A stretch of DNA of 51,798 bases from Planctomycetota bacterium (GTDB lineage Bacteria > Planctomycetota > Phycisphaerae > Sedimentisphaerales > Anaerobacaceae), in assembly GCA_014384025.1 (NCBI GenBank), contig JACNGQ010000101.1, positions 1 through 51,798 on the forward strand, in the 5' to 3' direction. The translations under genes were made by a program, and so were the position numbers. Positions 27,256 to 35,922 of the stretch are shown piece by piece; position 1 is the stretch's first letter, and each line of letters opens with the position of its first letter. The notes below the pieces were generated by a model that saw only the letters and a list, made by a program, of their open reading frames with translations, was not told where the DNA came from and searched no databases.

Positions 27256-28842
27256 ATGGCCTGGCCGGACATTGTAATAATCATTGGTTATTTCGTTATC
27301 GTGCTGAGTTTGGGTTTGTATTTCAGCAGATATATGAAATCGCAAAAGGATTTCTTCCTTGCCGGGAAAAATATGCCATGGTGGATAGCAGCCTGTTCTT
27401 TGCAGGCAACAGACATAGGCCCGGAAACATATATAGGCATTACAGGAATAGTCGCAGCTACCGGATTGGCGTGGCTCAATTATGATTGGCTACCCGCATG
27501 TACCATTCCTTGTATAATTTCAGCCTGGATTTTCATGAGACATTATCAAAAAAGCGGCGTCTATACTATCCCTGAGTTCATGGAAAGAAGATATGACTCT
27601 TCAATGAGGGCACTATGGGGGATATTATTCGTTTTAGTAAGGACACTCACTTTGGGTGTCGTAATTTATACGATGTCACTGCCAATATCCTTGATTATCG
27701 GGTGGCCTTCTTGGGTATCGTTACTCGTAGCCGCCGGCGTGACAGGTGCATACTGCTTCCTGGGCGGTCTAAAGGGAGTGATGATTACCGATGTTCTTCA
27801 ATTTATCATCATGACCGTATGCGCAACAGGGTTAGTCTTTTTTTCCATGAGGGCCGTCGGAGGGTGGGCTGGTCTTCGTGAGGCGCTGCCTTCCCAAATG
27901 TTTCACGTAGTATTAAGCAGGTCCGAAGGGAACGCCGACACATGGTGGGGAGCAATGTTCATAGGTTCGCTTTCTTTAGGTCTGGCGTATTGGTGTACAG
28001 ACCAAAACACCCTGCAAAGGACTTTTGCCTGTAGAACACTTGAAGATTCCAGAAAAGCGTTGGTGGTTGGAAGCATAATGAAGTTTCCGATGACATTTAT
28101 CTGGGGGCTTTTTGGTCTTTGCGCAGTTGTATTGTACCCTCAGATAGTCAAGAGCAATCCGGATGATGCAATGCCGAAAATGGTTGCTGAATTACTTCCG
28201 GTCGGCACCGCCGGCGCGGCGATTACGGCACTTTACGCCGCCGGAATGTCATCGTGCGATTCATTATTGACTTCAATGTCCACAGTACTAACCAGAGATA
28301 TATATCAGAGATTTTTAGTAAAGAACAAACCGGATTTACATTATGTCTGGGTCGGACGAGCGGCTATCCTTATACTTCTGTTTTGCAGTTCACTGTTCGC
28401 AGCCACAGTTCCAGGTTTTTTCAACACTGCATACGAGGCATGGCAAACTGTCCTTTCTTACATACAATTTCCATTGTTTATGACACTTACAATAGGGATA
28501 TTCTATAAAAGAGCAACTGCCCTACCGGCTTTCATTGGCTTATTGGCAGGTACAGCATTTGCGGTAATCCTGGACAGGTCAATCGGCCCCAGAGTCATAC
28601 CATATTGGTGGTCATTCGTATGGGCAGGATGGGCGGGAGGAATCCTGACAGCAGTAATTACCATTGGGGGCAGCCATTTTACCGAACCCTACGCGGAAGA
28701 AAAATTAAAGGGTTTATGCTGGGGAACTATAGAAGAAACGGAAGAAAAAAAACCAAAACTGATAATGGATTGGCGCTTCTGGAGCGTTGTAGCTTTGGTA
28801 ATTGGAATATCGCTGACATTAATCTTCTGGCTGGTTTTATAG
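27256..28842 (+). CDS. Sodium:solute symporter (SSS family)
   Basis: The 528-residue polytopic membrane protein has about 13 hydrophobic segments with SSS motifs: LGLYFSRYMKSQKDFFLAGKNMPWW after TM1, GVYTIPEFMERRYD, CFLGGLKGVMITDVLQF, and ALYAAGMSSCDSLLTSMSTVLTRDIY in the substrate/sodium region. AGGAG precedes the ATG. It differs from the symporter at 1718-3379 and lacks that protein's C-terminal polar repeat. A 69-residue membrane protein follows after eight bases. The nearest enzyme genes are exported oxidoreductases and secreted glycan-binding proteins, so a sugar or sugar acid is a plausible substrate; this is a guess. Confidence 0.92.
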   Translation: MAWPDIVIIIGYFVIVLSLGLYFSRYMKSQKDFFLAGKNMPWWIAACSLQATDIGPETYIGITGIVAATGLAWLNYDWLPACTIPCIISAWIFMRHYQKSGVYTIPEFMERRYDSSMRALWGILFVLVRTLTLGVVIYTMSLPISLIIGWPSWVSLLVAAGVTGAYCFLGGLKGVMITDVLQFIIMTVCATGLVFFSMRAVGGWAGLREALPSQMFHVVLSRSEGNADTWWGAMFIGSLSLGLAYWCTDQNTLQRTFACRTLEDSRKALVVGSIMKFPMTFIWGLFGLCAVVLYPQIVKSNPDDAMPKMVAELLPVGTAGAAITALYAAGMSSCDSLLTSMSTVLTRDIYQRFLVKNKPDLHYVWVGRAAILILLFCSSLFAATVPGFFNTAYEAWQTVLSYIQFPLFMTLTIGIFYKRATALPAFIGLLAGTAFAVILDRSIGPRVIPYWWSFVWAGWAGGILTAVITIGGSHFTEPYAEEKLKGLCWGTIEETEEKKPKLIMDWRFWSVVALVIGISLTLIFWLVL

Positions 28843-28850
28843 GTGATAAT

Positions 28851-29060
28851 ATGGAAGAAATGAATCAAAGAAAAGTGTTAGGAATAAGCTTACTGGCATT
28901 TGCCATACTCATGCTTACAGTTTGCTTTATATATCAAATAATCACACCATCAGTAAAATTCGTAGACATATGGTTTTCCTATCTTGTAGGGACAGTTCTT
29001 TTAATTATTGGGTCGTTGATGGCTTTTGTAAAACACGCCGAACAACCACTTGATAAGTAG
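28851..29060 (+). CDS. Small two-helix membrane protein next to symporter
   Basis: ATG 28851 follows AGGTGAT, and the product is 69 residues: a short charged N-terminus (MEEMNQRK), a first hydrophobic helix (VLGISLLAFAILMLTVCFIY), a connector (QIITPSVKFVDIW), a second helix (FSYLVGTVLLIIGSLMAFV) and a short polar tail. The symporter stop is only eight bases upstream, so the two are surely co-transcribed. I know no family for it. Its position matches that of the 60-residue membrane protein following the other symporter. Small subunits of SSS transporters are known in some systems; that it is one is inference. Confidence 0.75.
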   Translation: MEEMNQRKVLGISLLAFAILMLTVCFIYQIITPSVKFVDIWFSYLVGTVLLIIGSLMAFVKHAEQPLDK

Positions 29061-29190
29061 CGGCCATAGTCACCGCGAAAATCCCAACCAGTGCTAAATC
29101 AGATGTATTAGTTTTATTTTCTATTGCCACCTCAGAAGATGAAATAATACAACCGCAATTGGTAATTCTATCCATCAAAACAGTTTACGC

Positions 29191-30624
29191 TTAAGCCGAT
29201 AAGTCCGGCACAACATATGGCTCGCGATAGAAGCCACGAACCAGACGGTTGGCTTGTTCATTATCCTTGAAGCACTCGTTCTGCCGGTCTATCTCCAGCC
29301 ATGGTCCGAGTGATACTGTTCCGGCGTTTACATTGATTTCTTGGGCCTTAAGGTGCTCAAGCATCCGCTTGAGCATGTCTCTGAATATTGGAATGTCCCG
29401 GACCTGGGTGCGCATCTCCTTGCGAGAAGCTTCCAGACCCAGCCTGAGCGAAATGTTGCCGGTATGGGTAATCGCAGTAGAAATATGTCCTTCGAGAACT
29501 TCAGCTTTTAGATCCTCCCGACGGCCGTTACGAACCGCCTCAATGAAGTTGACAAAGTGATCACCATCACCGCTGAATTTTTTAACCTCTTTACCTTCGT
29601 TATCCCGAGCCAGGCCACGATAAAGACTTACCGAGCCGCCTTCACAATCCACAATCACGCCTACTCGTTCACCACGAAACTCCGGCATTTCATCAGAACC
29701 TTTGGCTTTCGTAAGGTTGTGAACCTCATAAAACACCGGCGCCTTGGGAAAATCATAATAGATTATCTGCGCATTCGGGACATCACAGGCATCGTCGAAT
29801 ACGAACCGACCACCAATACTCATCACCCGGCGGGGAAGCATCTTCTCTCCCAAGCACCACCGAGCCACATCCACCTCATGGACACCCTGATTGCACGATT
29901 CTCCATCACCGGTGTTCCAGTCAAAACTACAGTCATATTGGAGTTTATCCCGATAGATAGGCACCTTTCTGGCGGGGCCACACCAGAGGTCATAGTCGAT
30001 GGAATCGGGGATCGGGAGCGGAGAGTTGCGCTTGCCGCACGAAGAACGCTGCTTGTTGGCAAAAGCCGTGATGTATCTGATTTTACCGAGGTTTCCTTCC
30101 TGAATCCACTGTATTGCCTTAGCGATGGAACTCTGCGAGCGACGTTGGGTGCCGCACTGAACGATACGATTGTACTTTCTGGCAGCGTTTACCATCTGCC
30201 TGCCTTCCCAGATATAATGCGAAAGTGGTTTCTCTACATAAACATGTTTGCCGGCCTGAGAAGCCCAGATTGTACTAAGGCCATGCCAATAGTTCTGTGT
30301 CGCATTGGCAATCACATCTATATCTTTGCGGTCGAGCAACTTACGCATATCAACGTATTGGCCAACCTTGTGGTCATATTTCGATTCGATTATCTTGGCA
30401 GCCTCTGCCATACGCTGCTGGTCTGGATCGCTCAAGGCCACGATGGTTACACCTTCCTGCTTTTCGAAGGAGGGTATATGGGCCCCCACGCCGCGACCGC
30501 CACAACCGACCAAGCCCACATTAATGCGGTCATTCGCCCCTCGTACCCGCGAATACGGCAGCGCAGTAACAAGCCCCAGAGAGAAAGTACCTTTTAGGAA
30601 ATCCCGACGGGTAATACCTTTCAT
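29191..30624 (-). CDS. Tat-exported Gfo/Idh/MocA family oxidoreductase
   Basis: The 477-residue product begins with a twin-arginine signal (TRRDFLKGTFSLGLVTALPY). The NAD(P)-binding Rossmann fold starts at INVGLVGCGGRGVGAHI, and the family's EKPLSHY motif carries the conserved Lys-Pro. The substrate-binding C-terminal domain includes DWNTGDGESCNQGVHEVDVARW. Such enzymes oxidise or reduce sugars and inositols; exported Tat-dependent members are expanded in Planctomycetes and presumably carry a bound cofactor. A strong AGGAGG lies before the start. A second family member lies at 31395, so the two may act on related sugars. Substrate unknown. Confidence 0.9.
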   Translation of the reverse strand: MKGITRRDFLKGTFSLGLVTALPYSRVRGANDRINVGLVGCGGRGVGAHIPSFEKQEGVTIVALSDPDQQRMAEAAKIIESKYDHKVGQYVDMRKLLDRKDIDVIANATQNYWHGLSTIWASQAGKHVYVEKPLSHYIWEGRQMVNAARKYNRIVQCGTQRRSQSSIAKAIQWIQEGNLGKIRYITAFANKQRSSCGKRNSPLPIPDSIDYDLWCGPARKVPIYRDKLQYDCSFDWNTGDGESCNQGVHEVDVARWCLGEKMLPRRVMSIGGRFVFDDACDVPNAQIIYYDFPKAPVFYEVHNLTKAKGSDEMPEFRGERVGVIVDCEGGSVSLYRGLARDNEGKEVKKFSGDGDHFVNFIEAVRNGRREDLKAEVLEGHISTAITHTGNISLRLGLEASRKEMRTQVRDIPIFRDMLKRMLEHLKAQEINVNAGTVSLGPWLEIDRQNECFKDNEQANRLVRGFYREPYVVPDLSA

Positions 30625-30726
30625 AATTTATTCCTCCTTTTAACTCCACTATGTAAGAGATTGAATCGCGTACTCAAAGCAACAACCGCTGCATGCACTC
30701 CAGCAGGTGTCAGCTTATGTTCCCTG

Positions 30727-31137
30727 CTATTTCTCTTCCAACGAATCCGATAACAAGTGGTTGGCAGAATGCATTGTCTCAGTTATCTCGGCCAATTCGT
30801 CCAGGTTTTTTGCCGATTCGATAGAGCTTAGAACCTCCACCAGCTCAGCAGCTCCATTAATCTTATCAAGATTATTGTTCTCCATAGTTACCAGTATTTG
30901 CCTGACCCTCTTTGACAAACGCTTACGAAAAAACCCGACCTGATCTTCATTCAAAGCGCCTTCTTTCCAGGATGGTTCAAATTCATGGAACGCAGTGCAA
31001 GCCTTCTGTATGTATAAGAGAACTATACCTTTTGCCGGGTCTCCTGAAGAAAAAATTCGTGCCCATTGAAACTCCTCATCCCGCCAGTGCTCATCCTCTA
31101 CCGTAGTCTTATAGTCTGTCTTGTTTTGTGAAGCCAT
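30727..31137 (-). CDS. Hypothetical soluble helical protein
   Basis: Taking ATG 31137, this gives 136 residues beginning MASQNKTDYKTTVEDEHWRD. A longer form from 31212 adds residues with no clear ribosome-binding site. The sequence is charged and mainly helical (FFRKRLSKRVRQILVTMENN, AAELVEVLSSIESAKNLDELAEI), without signal peptide or membrane segment, so it should be cytoplasmic. I recognise no domain. It lies 102 bases upstream of the exported oxidoreductase on the same strand, and divergent from the second one. Confidence 0.6.
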   Translation of the reverse strand: MASQNKTDYKTTVEDEHWRDEEFQWARIFSSGDPAKGIVLLYIQKACTAFHEFEPSWKEGALNEDQVGFFRKRLSKRVRQILVTMENNNLDKINGAAELVEVLSSIESAKNLDELAEITETMHSANHLLSDSLEEK

Positions 31138-31394
31138 AGTATGAGTCCCTGTTATCTCGTGGTCGGAACAGCCACTTGCATTGATAAATCGGTAATTCCA
31201 AAAGAATATCAAATAACTTGAGAGATAACAATTCTTTTATTCTTTCGTATAACGACCTGAAATTATGGTTATATCTTGGCAGCTCATTAGATTACTTCAA
31301 AAATATCTTGAGTCTTACCTTTATTTCATTTATTCTGTTGGTTTACTTGAAATCACATTTCTCATAAATATAGTGATTACAAAGGAGGTAACCA

Positions 31395-32747
31395 ATGAAA
31401 CGTCGTACATTCCTTAAACAAGGCACTGCAATCGGAACAGGATTCGTTGTTCTTAAGTCCGGAATCCTCAGAGGTCAGTCGCCGAACGAGAAACTCAATA
31501 TCGCCGGGATAGGTGTTGGCGGCATGGGCAGAAATAATCTCAGCCGATGTTCCGACGAAAACATCGTTGCATTATGCGATATTGACCAGGAATATGCCGC
31601 CAAGACATACAAGAAATATCCTAAGGCCAAGGTATATCGCGATTATCGCAGAATGCTCGACAAACAGAAAGATATCGATGCGGTCATAATCGCCACCCCT
31701 GACCACTCACATGCCGTTATCGCTATGGCGGCAATGAATAGAGGCAAACACGTTTATGTCCAGAAACCACTTTCTCATTCGGTTTATGAAGCACGCATTC
31801 TCACTGAGACCGCCAGAAAAAATAAAGTAGCTACACAGATGGGCAATCAGGGCCATTCCGGTGACGGCACCCGGTTGATATGCGAATGGATATGGGACGG
31901 GGCCATCGGTCCGGTTCGAAAGGTGCAGGCCTGGACTAATCGCCCTGTCTGGCCGCAGGGTGTAGAGGTTGACAGGCCAAAGGACAGACCGCCCGTTCCA
32001 TCAACACTGGACTGGGATAAGTGGCTCGGACCGGCTCCTTACCGCCCTTACCATCCAACGTATGTGCCGAACAGTTGGCGGGCATGGTGGGATTTTGGAA
32101 CCGGTTCACTGGGAGATTTGGGATGCCATATTTTGGACCCGATATTCTGGGCACTTAAGCTTAAATACCCGGTAAGTGTTGAGGCCTGCATTTCCACCTA
32201 TTGGCACGAGTTTTGGACGAAGACAGAGCCGAAAAATGAAACTTATCCCCGGTCAACAATTGTTCGTTATAAGTTTCCCGCCCGCATGGATATGCCTGAA
32301 GTTGATTTGACCTGGTGGGATGGCGGGATGACACCGCCGATACCTGAAGAACTCGAAGAAGGACGACAAATGGGAGACAGTGACGGTGGTGTTCTTTTCA
32401 TAGGGGATAAAGGAATATTGATGTGCGGCTGTTATGGCAAGAGTCCCCGCCTGATACCAGAAACGAAAATGAAACAATATAAAAGACCATCGCAGACAAT
32501 CAACAGGATACCGGAGGGAATTGACGGGCACGAAAAAGATTGGATCAGAGCCTGCAAAGGCGGAAAGCCTGCAAGCTCAAATTTCGACTATTCCGGACCA
32601 CTTTCGGAAATGGTTTTGATGGGGAATCTTGCCGTTCGCTACCCGGGCCGGAAGCTGATTTGGGACGGATTGAAAATGAAAGTTACAAATGACGCAGATG
32701 CAAATGCATACGTTCGACGAAAATACCGAAAAGGATGGAGCCTATAA
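31395..32747 (+). CDS. Tat-exported Gfo/Idh/MocA family oxidoreductase
   Basis: The 450-residue protein has a twin-arginine signal (KRRTFLKQGTAIGTGFVVL), a Rossmann fold from LNIAGIGVGGMGRNNL, and the motif QKPLSHSVYEAR with the conserved Lys. The C-terminal domain includes WWDFGTGSLGDLGCHILDP, which supplies the family's Asp/His active-site residues. The start follows AAGGAGGT. It differs clearly from the member at 29191-30624 and belongs to the type often annotated as exported dehydrogenase in planctomycetes. Probable role: oxidation of sugar derivatives outside the cytoplasm. Confidence 0.9.
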   Translation: MKRRTFLKQGTAIGTGFVVLKSGILRGQSPNEKLNIAGIGVGGMGRNNLSRCSDENIVALCDIDQEYAAKTYKKYPKAKVYRDYRRMLDKQKDIDAVIIATPDHSHAVIAMAAMNRGKHVYVQKPLSHSVYEARILTETARKNKVATQMGNQGHSGDGTRLICEWIWDGAIGPVRKVQAWTNRPVWPQGVEVDRPKDRPPVPSTLDWDKWLGPAPYRPYHPTYVPNSWRAWWDFGTGSLGDLGCHILDPIFWALKLKYPVSVEACISTYWHEFWTKTEPKNETYPRSTIVRYKFPARMDMPEVDLTWWDGGMTPPIPEELEEGRQMGDSDGGVLFIGDKGILMCGCYGKSPRLIPETKMKQYKRPSQTINRIPEGIDGHEKDWIRACKGGKPASSNFDYSGPLSEMVLMGNLAVRYPGRKLIWDGLKMKVTNDADANAYVRRKYRKGWSL

Positions 32748-32804
32748 TTACTAAACTAATTCGTATCTGAGCCGTCCATGTGCCTTTTGACCGTTAAAAG
32801 CCAG

Positions 32805-35800
32805 TTAATTTTGTATCGAAAGCGCCTTTTTACAGAGTTCCCGATACTTATTCTGCTCTTTTGAGCCCTCATGTCCGGCGACCCCCTCTTTCCATGCCAA
32901 GCGCGCATCCTCAAGACGTTCAAGGGCTTCCAGTGCCCTTCCCCGCCAGTACTGCGCCTGTGCTTCCTGGGGTTTATTTGAGCGTCCGACTCCAATGTTT
33001 TCCGGATAGGTTAAAGCCGCCTCAAAATCATGCAAGGCCCCTTTCAAATCCTTATTTTCAAGGCATCTTTTGCCCCTTTCCAAATGAGCTTTATGGAATA
33101 AATCCCATGTGATTGTCTGGCCTTCCCAGTTAACAAAGTACGGTGTCGATTCGAGTAAATCAACAGCATCACCGTATCTTTGTTCATCAAGATAAGCCTG
33201 AGCAAGCATAATAATAATATCGGCACGTTTGAGCTTCTCAAATGGTGTTGATTCAAGAACTTTTATGGCTTCCGGGCGTTTGTTTACCGCCAGGAGAACG
33301 TCCGCCAGGTCCCGATACAGTGTTTGGTCCTTAGGCCGGGCAATGATGGCTTTGCGGTACAGTTCTTCAACCTTCGACAGGTCATTCTCGATAGCCCAGG
33401 CATAAAGGCCGAGATTACGAAATGCTACACTCAATGATGAATCTATATCAGCCGCTCTTTGCCATTGCCGGAGAGCTTCAGATAAACGCCCAAGATTACC
33501 ATAAAGATTTCCAAGATACAGATGTGCGTTAGCATCATCAGGATTTTCCTCGATGGCATACTTAAATACCTCAATTGCTTCAGGGCGGGATGGGAAAATA
33601 TAATCCTTGTCAATCCCGGCAGCCTGGTCAAGGTACGCCCTGGCTTTGATGCGGTCTTTCTGCATTGATGCAAAATAGGCTAAATAATATATTGGCAATG
33701 GGCTGCACTCATTTTCCTGCACCGCCTCGACACATACTGCTGAAAGCAACTCTTCAGCTTCTTTTGCCAATCCGAGCTGGCCAAAAACAAGAGTGGCCTC
33801 CAACATTTGAAAATCATCCTCTCCTACAAAATCTCGTGCTTCACTCACAAAGCGGTTCATCCGGACTTTGTTTTGCAGCGCAATAAGAGCCCCTGGAACC
33901 AAATCCGTAGGATTCTGGGCAATTCTTTCTTCAGCGTATCTGTATGCCAATTTTGTTTTTCCCGCAGCATACAACGCCAATAACAAATGATTTTTTGCCT
34001 TAGTATCTCTCGGGTTTAATCGGACCGCTTTCTCGAATGCCTCAACAGCCTTTAAGTATTCTCCCGAGCGCATATAGGCCCGTCCCGCCAAGTCATGGCC
34101 GAGAGAAGCTGTACCATGATATTTAACCGCTTCATAAGCACACCTCACTGCTTCTTTATTGTCTGCCAGTCTTAAATGACTCATACCAAGGAATATCCAG
34201 GATAATCCATCACTGGCATCTCTATCCAGGGCCTTCTTTAGCCGCCGGACCGCCTGTGAATAGAGTCCCGCTTCTATATCAAGCACAGCTAAAGCCCGAA
34301 GCGCAGGTGAAAACTGCGCATCTTCTTTCAATGCCATTTCATAGTATTCGCGTGCCTTCCTGCGGTCTGTCGCAAGGTCATACTTTCGGGCTTTGAGGTA
34401 TTTTTCCTCTAAAGTAAGCTGCTCATCAGGCTTTCTCATTAATTTTGAAGTCTCAGGTGGAGAAATCTTAGGAATAGGTAAAGGCGTAGTAAAGGAAGCA
34501 AGAACCTGCCCTTTTTTAGTCTTGATTGTTATATCAACCGGCGAGCGTGGAGCTGAGAAAAGCGTCAGTGTTTGTTGACTTTCAGGGGTAAGGTTTATGG
34601 TTTTTCTGAGAAGTTTCTGAGATCCCTGAGAAAAGGTGCAGACAGCCCCGGAGAACTTACCCGTTGAGAGGATACGCAATTGGAGCTTTTCATCTTCACG
34701 AGCAGTTTGAATGGCTACGTCCTTCGTTGCATATTCGAAGCCGTCGGCGAGTCCGTGGACAGGATACCAATATTCCTGCCATGAGACCTCTGCTCTCGGC
34801 AGCAACATGCCGTAATCAGATTGAGTCGGCAGTGGTCCGCTCTGGACCTCAATATACGGACCGTCATTATCGGTCAGGTTCTTTTGACTTACCAAACCAA
34901 AATCCCAGGTCCCCCATGTCCATGCTTTTTTGCCGCTTAGCTCATGGTGGTCGGCCACCTGCACAATACCACGATCCATATCCACATCATAAGCCCCAAA
35001 GAAATCAAACACGCAGTCAACAGAAAAAACAGAAGCATAAGTATCATAATTCTTCAGCCAGGATATATCCTTACCTTTATGAATGGGCCAGGAAAAGAAT
35101 TCAACGCCGTTATGGTCTGTTCCGAGAGTCATAGGATAGATAAACCGGGTTCCTTCCCGGCACGGAAAAGCTGTGCAATTCCAGAAATAGTACGGACTGA
35201 TCGCATCCGTAGGATTAAAAATGCGAATCTTCTCATCCAGATAGGCCTTCCCCGGGTGCAAAGTCACCCGCACGGTCCATTGTGTGCGCTGGCTCTTTTC
35301 CAGATTATTAATTTCAATGTAAGCCGAGCCATCTTTGTTTTGCCCGATAAGAGCATCGACAGGCGACAATATAGTTACAGTGTGTCCGTGCGGCCCGGTG
35401 TTCCATTCGACACCTCCACTAATCCAGGCCCCGCGCATTGCTATCATACCCGGTTTTATCACATCATTAAGATGGAACATTTCCTTGCCTTCAGTTTTGT
35501 CGAAAACCGAATGCAGACGGCCACCCAGTTCGGGAAGGCAGGTAACTTTCAGATATTCGTTCTCAAGAAACAGGGCTTTGTAAGTTCGATCTGCTTTGGT
35601 TCTGTAAAGATGGTCCTGCATCGTATAAGGGTAGATGATAGAGCCTTTGAGTGTAGTCGAGTATTTTACATCACCTTCGAGGGCCCAAAACTTTGGATTA
35701 ATATCTTCCGACCATCCATAGGTGGGAATCGTTATAGTACCCTCCCACGCTCTTGTTTTCGCCCAACTTTGACTCGAAAGCATTAAAGGTAAGCCGGTGG

Positions 35801-35840
35801 AAAGCAGAATTAAACAGAAATGTTTGAAAAGATTTCTCAT
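32805..35840 (-). CDS. Exported DUF5107 and TPR-repeat protein
   Basis: Start at ATG 35840, preceded by GAGAGGTG, gives 1011 residues. A signal peptide (HFCLILLSTGLPLMLSSQSWA) is followed by a DUF5107 domain at about 30-400, a beta-rich aldose-epimerase-like fold (LKVTCLPELGGRLHSVFDK, SGGVEWNTGPHGH, YYFWNCTAFP). From about 470 to the end are at least ten tetratricopeptide repeats (AREYYEMALKEDAQFSPALR, GEYLKAVEAFEKAVRLNPRD, GRLSEALRQWQRAADIDSSL). DUF5107-TPR proteins often occur with glycan-degrading genes. It probably binds a sugar ligand and scaffolds other proteins outside the cytoplasm; catalysis is uncertain. Confidence 0.87.
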   Translation of the reverse strand: MRNLFKHFCLILLSTGLPLMLSSQSWAKTRAWEGTITIPTYGWSEDINPKFWALEGDVKYSTTLKGSIIYPYTMQDHLYRTKADRTYKALFLENEYLKVTCLPELGGRLHSVFDKTEGKEMFHLNDVIKPGMIAMRGAWISGGVEWNTGPHGHTVTILSPVDALIGQNKDGSAYIEINNLEKSQRTQWTVRVTLHPGKAYLDEKIRIFNPTDAISPYYFWNCTAFPCREGTRFIYPMTLGTDHNGVEFFSWPIHKGKDISWLKNYDTYASVFSVDCVFDFFGAYDVDMDRGIVQVADHHELSGKKAWTWGTWDFGLVSQKNLTDNDGPYIEVQSGPLPTQSDYGMLLPRAEVSWQEYWYPVHGLADGFEYATKDVAIQTAREDEKLQLRILSTGKFSGAVCTFSQGSQKLLRKTINLTPESQQTLTLFSAPRSPVDITIKTKKGQVLASFTTPLPIPKISPPETSKLMRKPDEQLTLEEKYLKARKYDLATDRRKAREYYEMALKEDAQFSPALRALAVLDIEAGLYSQAVRRLKKALDRDASDGLSWIFLGMSHLRLADNKEAVRCAYEAVKYHGTASLGHDLAGRAYMRSGEYLKAVEAFEKAVRLNPRDTKAKNHLLLALYAAGKTKLAYRYAEERIAQNPTDLVPGALIALQNKVRMNRFVSEARDFVGEDDFQMLEATLVFGQLGLAKEAEELLSAVCVEAVQENECSPLPIYYLAYFASMQKDRIKARAYLDQAAGIDKDYIFPSRPEAIEVFKYAIEENPDDANAHLYLGNLYGNLGRLSEALRQWQRAADIDSSLSVAFRNLGLYAWAIENDLSKVEELYRKAIIARPKDQTLYRDLADVLLAVNKRPEAIKVLESTPFEKLKRADIIIMLAQAYLDEQRYGDAVDLLESTPYFVNWEGQTITWDLFHKAHLERGKRCLENKDLKGALHDFEAALTYPENIGVGRSNKPQEAQAQYWRGRALEALERLEDARLAWKEGVAGHEGSKEQNKYRELCKKALSIQN

Positions 35841-35922
35841 AATTATCACCTCTCATTTACACTATCAAATATGAATCAGCACTTATTTTATTGAAATACT
35901 TCACATCCTGAAAGTCTATAAT

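Noticed and set aside
29557-30597. 346-residue plus-strand frame
   Set aside because: It lies wholly antisense to the Tat-exported Gfo/Idh/MocA gene, which has clear family motifs and a strong ribosome-binding site; the antisense product resembles nothing.
34944-35786. 280-residue plus-strand frame
   Set aside because: Antisense to the DUF5107 domain, whose sequence is convincing; the frame has no start signal.
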